DNA of 64,000 nucleotides from Litoreibacter meonggei (GTDB taxonomy: Bacteria; Pseudomonadota; Alphaproteobacteria; Rhodobacterales; Rhodobacteraceae), in contig NZ_RCCE01000007.1 of the NCBI RefSeq assembly GCF_003663885.1, forward strand, positions 1 through 64,000, in the 5' to 3' direction. How positions within the stretch are numbered: position 1 is the stretch's first letter; the number at the start of each line of letters is the position of its first letter. This document shows, in pieces, positions 49,893 to 58,860 of this stretch. A program made the position numbers and the translations under genes. The notes beneath the pieces were generated by a model, which saw only the letters and a list, made by a program, of their open reading frames with translations, searched no databases and was not told where the DNA came from.

Positions 49893-50060
49893 GTGATTGT
49901 AATCATTATGACATTAATCGGGGCGTTCTGGGGCGCATACCTTGCAAAAAAACGTAAAGGCAATCGACTTGACATCGCTCAACATGCTGCGAGTTCTGCC
50001 ATTCTGTTTTGTTTGATCGGATTGTTTGCCACGATCCTGATCGCCCGGATTCTTGGATAG
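49893..50060 (+). CDS. Small membrane protein, 55 aa, end of operon
   Basis: GTG start one base after the Lnt stop. Two hydrophobic stretches (VIVIIMTLIGAFWGAYLA and AILFCLIGLFATILIARIL) around a basic loop (KKRKGNRLD). It is tightly linked to lnt, so it may be a genuine accessory protein; family unknown. Confidence 0.55.
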   Translation: MIVIIMTLIGAFWGAYLAKKRKGNRLDIAQHAASSAILFCLIGLFATILIARILG

Positions 50061-50219
50061 TCTGGTTGTTGGGCGGCGTTGTGGGTAATTCAACCGGCTG
50101 TCCGGTTCGAGCGATCGAGTCCCCTTCGATGCTCGCTATGGTTCTCGTGATGGCGATACCCGTCCTGCAACTTTACTGAACACCAATGGTCGACGGCTCA
50201 GCCCATTTTTGGACCAGGA
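50061..50219. other. Intergenic region
   Basis: 159 bases between two convergent genes; no coding frame or clear hairpin terminator seen. Confidence 0.4.
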
Positions 50220-50681
50220 TCAATCGGATCCCTTGATATGGTTTTCGAAAGCTATCAACGTTGCCTCGCTGACATGGTGTTCGATGCCTTCGGCATCACG
50301 CTCGGCCGTTACTTCGTCAATTCCGAGGCTTTGCAGAAACGCGACCACGATCCTGTGGCGCCTTCTGCACGCCTCTGCGAGGGCTTGGCCTCTGTCGGTC
50401 AGGAAAATCGAGCGATACTTTTCTCGACGCACCAACCCCGCCACTTTCAAGCGCGAGATATTCTTGGTCACCGTCGGGGCTTTGACCCCCAGCCGTTCCG
50501 CGATGTCGACCGGTCGCGCCTCTCCATGGGCTTCGATCAATTCCGCGATCAGTTCCACATAGTCTTCCGCCATCTCGCTTTCATGGGCATTGCGCACATG
50601 CGCGAACCCGTCGGCCTGGGCTTCGGGATCGCGGGAATCAGGCGTAAAATCTTCACGCGTCTGTGATGCGCCGGACGACAT
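50220..50681 (-). CDS. MntR-like DtxR-family metal regulator
   Basis: 153 aa: N-terminal acidic extension, winged helix (KAPTVTKNISRLKVAGLV), dimerisation helices with likely metal ligands (ESEMAEDYVELI, CRRRHRIV, AEGIEHHVSE) arranged as in manganese-responsive MntR. No SH3-like third domain, so it is a short MntR-type, not DtxR. I start at ATG 50681; a GTG at 50747 would include the operator. It is divergent from the di-heme/PhnDCE operon, whose promoter holds a palindrome it may bind. Confidence 0.88.
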   Translation of the reverse strand: MSSGASQTREDFTPDSRDPEAQADGFAHVRNAHESEMAEDYVELIAELIEAHGEARPVDIAERLGVKAPTVTKNISRLKVAGLVRREKYRSIFLTDRGQALAEACRRRHRIVVAFLQSLGIDEVTAERDAEGIEHHVSEATLIAFENHIKGSD

Positions 50682-50709
50682 ATGACGACTTTGCCCGATG
50701 GTTGATGGA

Positions 50710-50738
50710 TTGACAACAAGTTGGCTTTGGGTAGATAA
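50710..50738 (+). promoter_or_regulatory. Promoter of the di-heme/PhnDCE operon
   Basis: TTGACA at 50710 and TAGATA/GATAAG about 16-18 bp further on form a near-consensus sigma-70 promoter. Its -10 runs into the palindromic operator. Confidence 0.62.
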
Positions 50739-50756
50739 GTTAGACACGTCTAACTT
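50737..50756. promoter_or_regulatory. MntR/DtxR-type palindromic operator
   Basis: AAGTTAGACACGTCTAACTT: nine-bp perfect arms around a two-base centre. It overlaps the predicted transcription start, fit for repression by the metal-loaded regulator encoded divergently. Confidence 0.75.
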
Positions 50757-50773
50757 TTTGAATGGAGCCGTCT

Positions 50774-52654
50774 GTGATCCATCACGTCCTGCGCGTGATC
50801 CTCTGCGCGATTGTCACCGCTTCGGTGTTGGCTGGTCCCTCATCGGCAACACCCGCCAAGGAAGCCCCCTGGTTGCCCGAAGCCGCAGCCTATCGGTTGA
50901 CGCTGTTTCTGGGCAATCTCGCGCCGGTCCCGTGGGACAAAGTGGAACAAGCCTGGTCTGAGCCCTATCGCGGATCGGAGTATCGCCTCGGAGCCTTTGA
51001 CTGGCTGGAGCGAGAGAGCGCCATTGAGGTTGCTGATCTGTCCGACGCGATTGGCAGGCAGGATCGGCATGCCGTTCATCTAGCAGCCACCCGCCTCATC
51101 GCGCTGAGAATCGAAGAAGAGCTGGATGCAGCCATTGCTGCCGATAACCCGGCGGTATCGCAACAGGCAGTGGCCACTGCCAAGGAGCTTTACCGCGCGT
51201 TTGCCGACCATATCAAAGCCGCGGACCCTAGTGCGGCCCGGACACTGGGTCGGGCGTGGTTGGAACTCAACAATGCCACGGGATCAGCAGGCGTGCTCGG
51301 CGCTGGCGCCAAGGATAGGAATGTTAAAGAAATGACTGACGCGCGCGCGGAAATTTCAGCCTATCTGGCCGAAAATTACCTCGTCGCGGATCCTGCCCCG
51401 CGCCAGACGCTGACTGCCGTGCCCGAGGCGATTGCCCGAACCGGACAGCCGGTTGAATTGCCCGCCGCCCTGCCCCCCGGCTCAGACATCTTCGATCAGG
51501 ACCCTCTACCACTTCTCGTGCTCAATTTCGAGGAGCAGGGGATCGACGAAACCGACCTGCCCCTCATCGCCTACGGTGACATGCTGTTCGACAGTGCCGA
51601 GATATTCGGCGGACCGGCCCGCGATCTGGGCATAGCCTGTTCGACCTGCCACAACCGCTCGGACATCAATCAACGGTTTTTCATTCCCGGCGCCAGTCAC
51701 CAGCCCGGCGCGGTCGACGTGGATGGCGCTTTCTTCAACCCGATGTTCAACGATCGCCGCGATGATCCGATCGATATCCCAAGCCTGCGCGGGCTGCGGT
51801 TTACCGGACCTTACGGCCGCGATGGCCGTTTCGCGTCGCTGCGGGATTTCTCCCGCAACGTGATCGTCAATGAATTCGCTGGCGAAGAACCCACACCCTT
51901 CATGCTGGACGCGCTCGTGGCCTACATGACCGAGTTCGATTTCCTGCCCAATTCCCTGGTCACCGGCGACGGCCAATTGACGGAGGCCGCGCCGGATGCT
52001 GCGCGGCGTGGCGAAGTGGTATTCAACCGTCCCTTTGCCGGAATGGGCAACCAATCCTGCGCCAGCTGCCATACGCCATCCGGCAACTTTCTTGATCGCA
52101 AATCGCACGACATCGGATCGGTGGCTGCGGCTTACGAAGAGTCACATGCAGGTGCCCTCGACACGCCCACCTTGCTCGGTACGCTCTACACAGCGCCGTA
52201 TTTCCACGACGGTGCCCTGCCGACGCTGGCAAGTGTTGTGGATTGGTTCGACGAGACAAAGAACCTTGGCCTGTCCGGTGCCGAGCGGTCGGACTTGACC
52301 GCCTATCTGGAAACGGTCGGCGCAGCCGATGAGCCATACGAGGATTTCGATACCGCGAACACGCCCTTCCGTCTGGCCTTCGCCGAGCTCACCACCTTTG
52401 CCTCGACGCTCGACACGCTTCTACCGAAACGCGATGCGCGGCACATCCTGGTCTTGACCGACACGGTCGCGGCCGATCTGGCCGCCGATGCAGGCACGAT
52501 GGCCAATCTTTCGTCGCGGCCCGAGGTCTACGCGCTGGCCGAGCGCTTGGCAGAGGTCGGCGCAGCCGTTCGGGCAGAGGACTGGGCGGCCGCGGAAACG
52601 AGTTGGAGTCTGTTCAAGACGGATGCCGCGGCCATTGAAGATAAGGCGTTTTGA
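50774..52654 (+). CDS. Di-heme cytochrome peroxidase-like protein with N-terminal helical domain
   Basis: Exported protein of about 626 aa. After the signal sequence come about 200 helical residues that resemble the periplasmic helical parts of iron/manganese uptake proteins (imelysin or FTR1-associated), then a MauG/CcpA-type di-heme region with CSTCH (about 293-297) and CASCH (433-437), and a further helical C-terminal part. I choose GTG 50774, since GGAG lies six bases upstream; ATG 50762 has no ribosome site. Its stop overlaps the substrate-binding protein start. In an MntR-controlled operon it may oxidise or reduce metal before uptake. Confidence 0.8.
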   Translation: MIHHVLRVILCAIVTASVLAGPSSATPAKEAPWLPEAAAYRLTLFLGNLAPVPWDKVEQAWSEPYRGSEYRLGAFDWLERESAIEVADLSDAIGRQDRHAVHLAATRLIALRIEEELDAAIAADNPAVSQQAVATAKELYRAFADHIKAADPSAARTLGRAWLELNNATGSAGVLGAGAKDRNVKEMTDARAEISAYLAENYLVADPAPRQTLTAVPEAIARTGQPVELPAALPPGSDIFDQDPLPLLVLNFEEQGIDETDLPLIAYGDMLFDSAEIFGGPARDLGIACSTCHNRSDINQRFFIPGASHQPGAVDVDGAFFNPMFNDRRDDPIDIPSLRGLRFTGPYGRDGRFASLRDFSRNVIVNEFAGEEPTPFMLDALVAYMTEFDFLPNSLVTGDGQLTEAAPDAARRGEVVFNRPFAGMGNQSCASCHTPSGNFLDRKSHDIGSVAAAYEESHAGALDTPTLLGTLYTAPYFHDGALPTLASVVDWFDETKNLGLSGAERSDLTAYLETVGAADEPYEDFDTANTPFRLAFAELTTFASTLDTLLPKRDARHILVLTDTVAADLAADAGTMANLSSRPEVYALAERLAEVGAAVRAEDWAAAETSWSLFKTDAAAIEDKAF

Positions 52655-53526
52655 TGATGCCTCGCTTGAATCGCCGTCACCTTCTTATTCTCGCAGCGGC
52701 CGGTCTTGCCTCGCAGCCGATGTCTGCTCTGGCGCAGTCTGGCCCGTTGCGCCTGGCCTTCATACCGCAGGAGAACCCCGACAAGCTTCTGGGGGATATC
52801 GAGGCGATCACCGCCTGGCTGTCGTCTGAAATCGGAATGCCGGTCGAGGGGTTCGTGACCATTGACCATGCCGCCGCAGTCGAGGCGCTGCGCAATGGGG
52901 ATGCCGATATTTCCTTTATGGGTGCCCTACCCTTCGTTCTGGCCGAAAGGGAAATCGGTGCCATCCCGCTCTTGTCAGAGGTCTACCGCGATGCGCCCAG
53001 TTATACGGGCCGAGTCTTTGTGCGCCGTGACAGCGGCTTCAAGACGCTGGCCGATCTGGAAGGTCGCGACATCGCCTTTGCCGACCCGATTTCGGAATCG
53101 GGATACATGTACCCCCTGGCCGAGTTTGAGCGCGCAGGCTTAGTATCCAGCCCGGATGCGGCAGAGGACTTCTTTGGCCGCATTTTCTTTGCCGGTGGCT
53201 ACCAGCAGGCGATGCAGGCGATGGCGGAAGGCTTGGTTGATGCCGCTGGGGCAAGCCAATACGCTGACCTTCTTCTCACCCCTGAGCAGCAATCTCAGGT
53301 CACGTGGATCGCGGAAAGCGATGCCATTCCAAGCCACGTCGTCATCGCACGCCCCGAACTGGACGCGGAGCTTCGCGAGAACTTCGTTGCCGCGATGATG
53401 AAGCTCAACATGCCAGAACACCGCGACAAACTCCGCTATCTCTACGGCCCGGATGGCTATGTCGAAGCCGACCCTTCGGGGTTCGACGGTGTGCGGACCA
53501 TGGCGCAGCGCTTCGGATTGCTATGA
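52651..53526 (+). CDS. PhnD/SsuA/transferrin-family substrate-binding protein
   Basis: 291 aa, signal peptide (RRHLLILAAAGLASQPMSALA), type-II periplasmic binding fold typical of PhnD: RLAFIPQENPDKLL, FMGALPFVLAE and EGLVDAAGASQYAD. Phosphonate binding residues are not evident, and the MntR-type control and the cytochrome partner suggest a metal, metal chelate or oxyanion as ligand (inference). Overlaps both neighbours by four bases. Confidence 0.85.
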   Translation: MMMPRLNRRHLLILAAAGLASQPMSALAQSGPLRLAFIPQENPDKLLGDIEAITAWLSSEIGMPVEGFVTIDHAAAVEALRNGDADISFMGALPFVLAEREIGAIPLLSEVYRDAPSYTGRVFVRRDSGFKTLADLEGRDIAFADPISESGYMYPLAEFERAGLVSSPDAAEDFFGRIFFAGGYQQAMQAMAEGLVDAAGASQYADLLLTPEQQSQVTWIAESDAIPSHVVIARPELDAELRENFVAAMMKLNMPEHRDKLRYLYGPDGYVEADPSGFDGVRTMAQRFGLL

Positions 53527-54308
53527 TGCAAGACGCCATTCACATCGACGATCTGAGCTTTGGCCATCACGGTGCTGAGCAGCGCGCCATCGATCAAATA
53601 TCCCTGAACATTGCGGCCGGAGATTGCGTTGCCCTTCTTGGTCCTTCCGGAGCCGGAAAGACCACACTTTTGACGTTGCTGGACGGACGGCTGCGCGATT
53701 GGCAGGGGCGGGTCTCAGTCCTTGGCACGCCATTCGAACCCACCCGCGCCCTGCCCTTGGCAAAGCGCGCTGATACCGGGTTCATCTTTCAGGAGTTTGC
53801 GCTTGTCGAACGATCGACAGTGATGCGCAACGTATTGAACGGCAGGCTGGGCCGGATGCCCAGCTGGCGCGCGCTGCTCGGCAACGTGTCGAAGTCTGAC
53901 ATGGACATAGCCCGATCGACACTCTCCGATTGCGGCATCGCGGACCTCGCAGACCGGCGCGTGGACTCGCTCAGCGGCGGCCAGCGGCAGCGGGTGGCAA
54001 TTGCCCGTTGTCTCGCACAAGAGCCTAAGCTGATCTTCGCGGACGAGCCGGTCAGCAACCTTGATCCGTCCAGAGCAGCGGACATCCTGACGCTTCTCAC
54101 CAGCGCCGCCCAGGCACGCGGGGCAACGACTGTGTTCTCGTCGCATCAACCGGAACTGGCACGGCGTTTTGCCGACCGTATCATCGGAATGCGCAACGGT
54201 CGGATCGTCTTTGATGTCGCGACGCGCGATTTGACCGATGACGCGACGGCGGCGCTCTATGATGATACAGACCCGGCATCCGGCGCACGGCTCAAGGTCG
54301 TAAGCTGA
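53523..54308 (+). CDS. ABC transporter ATP-binding protein (PhnC-like)
   Basis: 261 aa with Walker [11 protein letters not shown]-loop, signature [14 protein letters not shown], Walker B LIFADEP and switch His in SSHQPE. It energises import together with the permease downstream. ATG 53523 overlaps the binding-protein stop by four bases; the longer frame from 53304 is a shadow. Confidence 0.93.
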   Translation: MMQDAIHIDDLSFGHHGAEQRAIDQISLNIAAGDCVALLGPSGAGKTTLLTLLDGRLRDWQGRVSVLGTPFEPTRALPLAKRADTGFIFQEFALVERSTVMRNVLNGRLGRMPSWRALLGNVSKSDMDIARSTLSDCGIADLADRRVDSLSGGQRQRVAIARCLAQEPKLIFADEPVSNLDPSRAADILTLLTSAAQARGATTVFSSHQPELARRFADRIIGMRNGRIVFDVATRDLTDDATAALYDDTDPASGARLKVVS

Positions 54309-55066
54309 TGCGGTCGCGCGATCTGGGCGGGTTCTGGGCCGGGCTGTTGGTTGCCGGTGTGGTGCTGTGGTCGCTGATCACCACCGATGTCGAACTGTCC
54401 CGACTACTGTCTGCAGGCCCTCGCATTGCCGATTTCCTTGGCCGCATGTTCCCGCCGGATCCGACCATTATGGACGAGATCTGGAAGGGGAGCGCCGAGA
54501 CGCTGCGGATCGCGATCCTCGGCACTCTCGGTGCCGTGTTCTTTTCCGTTCCGCTTGGTATTCTCGCCTCAGAGACGATGGTGTCCGCAGCGGTGCACCG
54601 ACCTGTCCGCACCGTTCTGGCATTTATCCGCGCGATCCCGCTGATCCTGGTGGCGATGTTGATGGTGGGCGCGGTTGGGCTGGGGCCATTGCCCGGCATC
54701 ATCGCGGTGGCGTTCCACGCGACAGGCATGCTGGCCAAATTCTACGCCGAAGCGATTGATGGTGTATCTCGCGCCCCGATTGCCGCTTTGGAAAGTGCCG
54801 GAGCCGGGCCATTGTTGCGTTTGCGCTATGCGATCTGGCCGCAAATGGCCCCGGTCGTGGCCCGCGACACGATCTTTCGGTTCGAGTTGAACCTGCGCGA
54901 GTCGCTGATCCTTGGCATCGTCGGGGCAGGTGGAATCGGGTTCTACATTCAGACCTATGTGCGCTCGTTCCAATACGATAAGGCGGCGAGCGTGACGATT
55001 GCCGTGGTCATCATGGTGATCGCCATTGAAGGGATCAATGTTGCGCTTCGCCGCCGATTTGCCTGA
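54308..55066 (+). CDS. ABC transporter permease (PhnE-like)
   Basis: 252 aa with about six membrane helices and the coupling EAA-type loop (YAEAIDGVSRAPIAALESAGAG). Shares one base with the ATPase stop. It completes a four-gene operon: di-heme protein, binding protein, ATPase and permease. Confidence 0.92.
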   Translation: MRSRDLGGFWAGLLVAGVVLWSLITTDVELSRLLSAGPRIADFLGRMFPPDPTIMDEIWKGSAETLRIAILGTLGAVFFSVPLGILASETMVSAAVHRPVRTVLAFIRAIPLILVAMLMVGAVGLGPLPGIIAVAFHATGMLAKFYAEAIDGVSRAPIAALESAGAGPLLRLRYAIWPQMAPVVARDTIFRFELNLRESLILGIVGAGGIGFYIQTYVRSFQYDKAASVTIAVVIMVIAIEGINVALRRRFA

Positions 55067-55098
55067 TCTGGTTGAGCTTCAGTGAGTCTCAGAAGCTG

Positions 55099-55611
55099 CT
55101 AGGCATAAATCTCGATGGGTGTCCCATCGCGCACCATTGCGTAGACCTCTTCGACCTGCCGGTCGGTGACCGAGATACATCCAGCCGTCCAGTCCCGCTT
55201 GTCCATTGGATCGATACCCTTTCGGGGGCCTCCATGGATGAAGATATCACCGCCGGGCGACTTGCCCTGCGCTGCAGCAAAGGCGATGTCCGCCTCGTTC
55301 GGGTAGGAGATGCCGACAGACAGATGAAACAGGCTGTCCGGATTGCGTCGATCGATGGTGTACGCACCTTCAGGCGTGCGTCCATCGCCCTCGAATTGCT
55401 TGTGTCCTTCCGGCGCGAAGCCAAGGCCGACAGGGTACGTTTTGAGCACTCCGTCCGCGCCATCGAGCACCAGCAGCCTCTCCGACTTGTATAGGCGCAC
55501 CCGCGTCACTTCTGGCCCTGTGTAAGAGCGGAACTTGCTTGCGCATCCCGAGAGAAAGGCCGCCACGCCACCCAAGAGAAAAAAACGTCTCGGAAGTCTG
55601 TCAATCATCAC
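55099..55611 (-). CDS. L,D-transpeptidase (YkuD) lipoprotein, copy 4
   Basis: 170 aa with RR-leader and lipobox LSGC (Cys23), so membrane-anchored through lipid. YkuD domain with His126 (FIHGG) and Cys145 in WTAGCISV; Ser replaces the common Arg after the Cys, as in YafK-like enzymes. It lies 127 bases downstream of the degenerate CDF gene on the same strand and may share its MerR-type promoter. As a lipoprotein it would depend on LspA and Lnt, which are both encoded nearby. Confidence 0.9.
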   Translation of the reverse strand: MMIDRLPRRFFLLGGVAAFLSGCASKFRSYTGPEVTRVRLYKSERLLVLDGADGVLKTYPVGLGFAPEGHKQFEGDGRTPEGAYTIDRRNPDSLFHLSVGISYPNEADIAFAAAQGKSPGGDIFIHGGPRKGIDPMDKRDWTAGCISVTDRQVEEVYAMVRDGTPIEIYA

Positions 55612-55738
55612 TGCTCGATGCCCCTTTTTCGGACTAATTGATTAAGGCAAGAATATTAAGAAGTTGATTTTGGATCAACCGTTGCCAGCGAGCGAAAGAC
55701 TTTCCAACTGCTGCGGGCGTGCATGAATGTCAACAAGC

Positions 55739-56653
55739 TCAAGTGCCGTAAACATGGCAAGAATCCAGCTCCCTGTCTGGCGTTTCCATCTCGAGGGTGC
55801 TGTGTTCTACTCCGAACTTATGGATTAGAATTGCTTCGATGTGATCCCTGATGGCTTCGGCTTTAGGCCAATTCGGTACTGTGACAACGACATGAGCGTC
55901 GATGGCCAGTCTCTGTTCCGGGAGCCGCCAGAAGTGTAGATGATGAATATCTTGCACCCCTTCTACGGAAATTATTTGTTGCACAACATCTGCCGCATCC
56001 AGGTTTGATGGCGCTCCAAGCAGCGACGATCTAAGCGCCTCCCCAATACCGCGGAGGGCGAACCAAAGAAGCGCGCCGGACAATAAAACTGCAATAATCG
56101 TGTCAGTTCGCCCGGAACCAAGCAACAAAATAGCTACGCCGCCAGCGAGAACTGGTAGCAAGAACGCTAAACGGTCTGACCATAGGGGCGGTGATGTGCC
56201 GATTTTACGTCGGCGCCACGATGTTGGTGCCGGTTTCGAGAACACCAGTAACTCAATCCCTATCAAGACAGAGACGAGCACCACTATGATCCAGCCTTGC
56301 GCCAGATGAGGGGAATTTAGGCGCATAACGCCGTGGTAAATGACCGAAGCGGATAGCAGTGCCACAGCAACACAACCCGCCAACTCTGTCGCAATTTCCA
56401 ATCGCCCATATCCCAGGACAACGCGGTCCTCTTCCTGACGTTGTGTCAGTCTAGTGGCCACTGAACTCAACAACAACTCGACCACGTCCGAAGCGTAGAG
56501 CAATGCGATGGCAATAAGGGCAAGGCTTCCAGAAAAAAGGCTGCCGACTGACAACGCCAAGGCAATCGGCAAGTACAACCACTTGTTCCGTCGCGCTTGC
56601 CTCTGACAACTGGCGACGCCCGCCAACACTTCGATTTGCTTATCGCTCTTCAT
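55739..56653 (-). CDS. CDF-family transporter with altered metal site
   Basis: 304 aa from ATG 56653, or 342 aa from GTG 56767. Six membrane segments and an intact C-terminal domain (GVQDIHHLHFWRL, EHSTLEME) identify the cation diffusion facilitator family. The transport sites are abnormal: TM2 has LLYASD and TM5 PPLWSD, so both His ligands of the HD/HD site are lost while both Asp remain. It may carry another cation, or act as sensor or partner of an active CDF. A MerR-type promoter stands upstream. Confidence 0.85.
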   Translation of the reverse strand: MKSDKQIEVLAGVASCQRQARRNKWLYLPIALALSVGSLFSGSLALIAIALLYASDVVELLLSSVATRLTQRQEEDRVVLGYGRLEIATELAGCVAVALLSASVIYHGVMRLNSPHLAQGWIIVVLVSVLIGIELLVFSKPAPTSWRRRKIGTSPPLWSDRLAFLLPVLAGGVAILLLGSGRTDTIIAVLLSGALLWFALRGIGEALRSSLLGAPSNLDAADVVQQIISVEGVQDIHHLHFWRLPEQRLAIDAHVVVTVPNWPKAEAIRDHIEAILIHKFGVEHSTLEMETPDRELDSCHVYGT

Positions 56654-56850
56654 GTACCGGCCAAACCTTGTCTGGCCGGGCTCTCTGCTCAACCAGAATA
56701 CTGCCGCTGATCTCCGTGCGTCGATGCACTTTTTGCAACGCAGCAGACGCTCTTCTTCCCTTGTCACTCTCTCTCAAGGACACGATCAGAAGATCTTTGA
56801 AACAGGCGAGATTGCCATCGCAAGTCTGGCTCCTCCACAGCTCAACATAA

Positions 56851-56881
56851 AGTCTACAACCTCTAGCAACTAGAAGTTCAA
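56851..56881 (-). promoter_or_regulatory. CadR/PbrR-type promoter of altered CDF gene
   Basis: -35 TTGAAC, 19-bp spacer with CTTCTAGTTGCTAGAGG dyad, -10 TAGACT. Predicted start near 56844, 77 or 190 bases before the two possible CDF starts. Confidence 0.75.
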
Positions 56882-56938
56882 GCAAATTCGCTCCGATTAG
56901 GATCAATCACAGCCGATACCCAAAGTATGCAACATCTG

Positions 56939-58312
56939 TCACCGTTGGATCAGTTGCGGCATATCTGCGGTCCCAAGGGCCATCTCAGGCAGCCAAGTGA
57001 TAAGCTGAGGAAACGAGATCAGCGCCGCGATCAATGCGATCTCAATGGCAACAAGCGGTACCGCACCGCGATAGATATCGGAAAGATTGATGCCCTTCGG
57101 TGCCGCCATCTTGGCAAAGAATAGAGCATAGCCGAAAGGCGGCGTCAGAAAGGATGTCTGCAAGGCCAGTGCAATCAGGCCAGCAATCCAGATTTGCGCA
57201 AAGTAGGCAGAGCCGACGTGATCTGCGAAATCGAGCTCTGAAATAATCGGCATCAGTACGGGTACAAAGACCAGCAGCACCTCGATCCAGTCAAAAACAA
57301 ACCCAAGTATGATGATCACGCCAAGGAGGATCGCCAACAGTTCCCATTGGGTGAGATCGAATGCGGATATCCACTCGAAGATGACGTCCGGTCCACCGAC
57401 CAGGTGGAAACTGAGCGAAAACACCGATGCGCCCAATACGATGAAGAAGACCATCGACGTCATCGTGCTTGTCTGCACCGTGACAGAGTTCAACGATGAG
57501 AAAGACAAGCGCTTTCGCGCCAGCGCGACCAATAGCGCGCCAAAAACCCCTACTCCAGCCGCCTCTGTTAGTGTCGCAAAGCCCAGAATGATGCTGAGCG
57601 GAATGGATGCGATAACCGCGACAGACGCGAGTACAAACAAGAGGTCTGACACAAGATTGGTCTTGGGTGCGTCCAGCGGGATTTCGACGGTTTTCCGCAA
57701 GGTGAAGGCAAAGTAGATCGCGAAGGCCATGACCATCAGAAGAACAGGCACGATGAGGGCCACATACATCAATCCGATGCGCAGGTAGAACACGTTCGAG
57801 ATGAAGAACAGCATCACGGCAGGCGGGAACACGACACCCAGTGCTCCAGAAGCTGCGACAGCGCCTCCTGCGGTTCGCGGTGCGTAGCCCGACGCCATCA
57901 TCGGGGCATAGGCCACCAACGCCACAGTGATGACCGATGCGCCGATCACCCCGGCGGCGGGCGCAAGAACAAGGCCGATCAGCAAAGTCGCAATGGCGTA
58001 GCGACCCGGAACGCCCGTCAGAAGACGGCCCAGCAAGCGAAACATGGTTTCGGCAACCCCGCTGGCATTGAGGATCAGGCCAAGAAAAATCAACATTGGA
58101 ACGCTGGTGAATTGGACTGATTCATTGGTCAATACACCACGGGCCCGCAGGTAGATCAGCCCCAGATGCTGGAAATCAGTGATCCCCACCCAAACCGCAG
58201 CCACAAACCCCAAAAAGCCTGTCCCCGCGAGCACCAGAGCCACCGGAAAGCCGCTGAAGACCCCGATGGCCATCACGACAAGCATGGCAACCGTGAAGAC
58301 CTCATTCACCAT
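56939..58312 (-). CDS. dctM: TRAP transporter large permease (DctM)
   Basis: 457 aa with about twelve membrane segments and DctM features (SVPMLIFLGLILNASG, GAVAASGALGVVFPPAV, LTPPFGYALFFAKM). It imports organic acids or similar solutes using sodium. Preferred start ATG 58312 overlaps the small permease by 11 bases. No periplasmic binding protein (DctP) is encoded nearby, so its substrate is unknown. Confidence 0.9.
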   Translation of the reverse strand: MVNEVFTVAMLVVMAIGVFSGFPVALVLAGTGFLGFVAAVWVGITDFQHLGLIYLRARGVLTNESVQFTSVPMLIFLGLILNASGVAETMFRLLGRLLTGVPGRYAIATLLIGLVLAPAAGVIGASVITVALVAYAPMMASGYAPRTAGGAVAASGALGVVFPPAVMLFFISNVFYLRIGLMYVALIVPVLLMVMAFAIYFAFTLRKTVEIPLDAPKTNLVSDLLFVLASVAVIASIPLSIILGFATLTEAAGVGVFGALLVALARKRLSFSSLNSVTVQTSTMTSMVFFIVLGASVFSLSFHLVGGPDVIFEWISAFDLTQWELLAILLGVIIILGFVFDWIEVLLVFVPVLMPIISELDFADHVGSAYFAQIWIAGLIALALQTSFLTPPFGYALFFAKMAAPKGINLSDIYRGAVPLVAIEIALIAALISFPQLITWLPEMALGTADMPQLIQR

Positions 58313-58823
58313 TGTGCAGGCCGCTTGCTTGTTCCGGTGCACCTTGCGCACGTCTCCCTGTCAGAAAGGCGATGTTGCGAAGGGCTACGATCATCCCGGC
58401 AAGAGCCAGCAAGATGGGGCCGATGACTCCGGCAATGCGTTGTGCCCACAACTGGGTTTCCGCGTATTTCGTGGTGCGCATCAAACCGTCCCATCCGTAG
58501 TAGGTCAGGATGGCGGCGAGCGGCAGAAGGACAAAAAGGCCGCCAATCAGTTCGATCCACGCAATGCGGCGGGCGGACCAATGTCTGCGAAGAACATCAA
58601 CGCGCACGTGACCGTCGCGCAGATAGGTATACCCAAAGGTCAAGAAAATCAGGATGAACAGCAGTGACGTGGACAGGTCGGGCAAATAGCTCGACACGCC
58701 AAGTTGTAGCTTGCGATCCAGCATCTGAAGCGCGCCATAAGCAGCAATCGAAACAACTGTCAGCCACGCAGTCACGACGCCGATGCCGCGAATGCCACGG
58801 TCAATCCAATCCAAAAATCTCAA
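58302..58823 (-). CDS. dctQ: TRAP transporter small permease (DctQ)
   Basis: 173 aa, four membrane helices with the DctQ motif (LTFGYTYLRDGHVRVDVL). TTG start supported by a strong GGGAGGG ribosome site eight bases upstream. It follows lspA copy 2 by 37 bases, an unusual place for a TRAP gene, and may be read in the same transcript as the HMA-CDF and LspA genes. Confidence 0.9.
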   Translation of the reverse strand: MRFLDWIDRGIRGIGVVTAWLTVVSIAAYGALQMLDRKLQLGVSSYLPDLSTSLLFILIFLTFGYTYLRDGHVRVDVLRRHWSARRIAWIELIGGLFVLLPLAAILTYYGWDGLMRTTKYAETQLWAQRIAGVIGPILLALAGMIVALRNIAFLTGRRAQGAPEQASGLHNGE

Positions 58824-58860
58824 GCCGAATTCCCTCCCAAAGTTCTTTGCCTGTTAGCTG

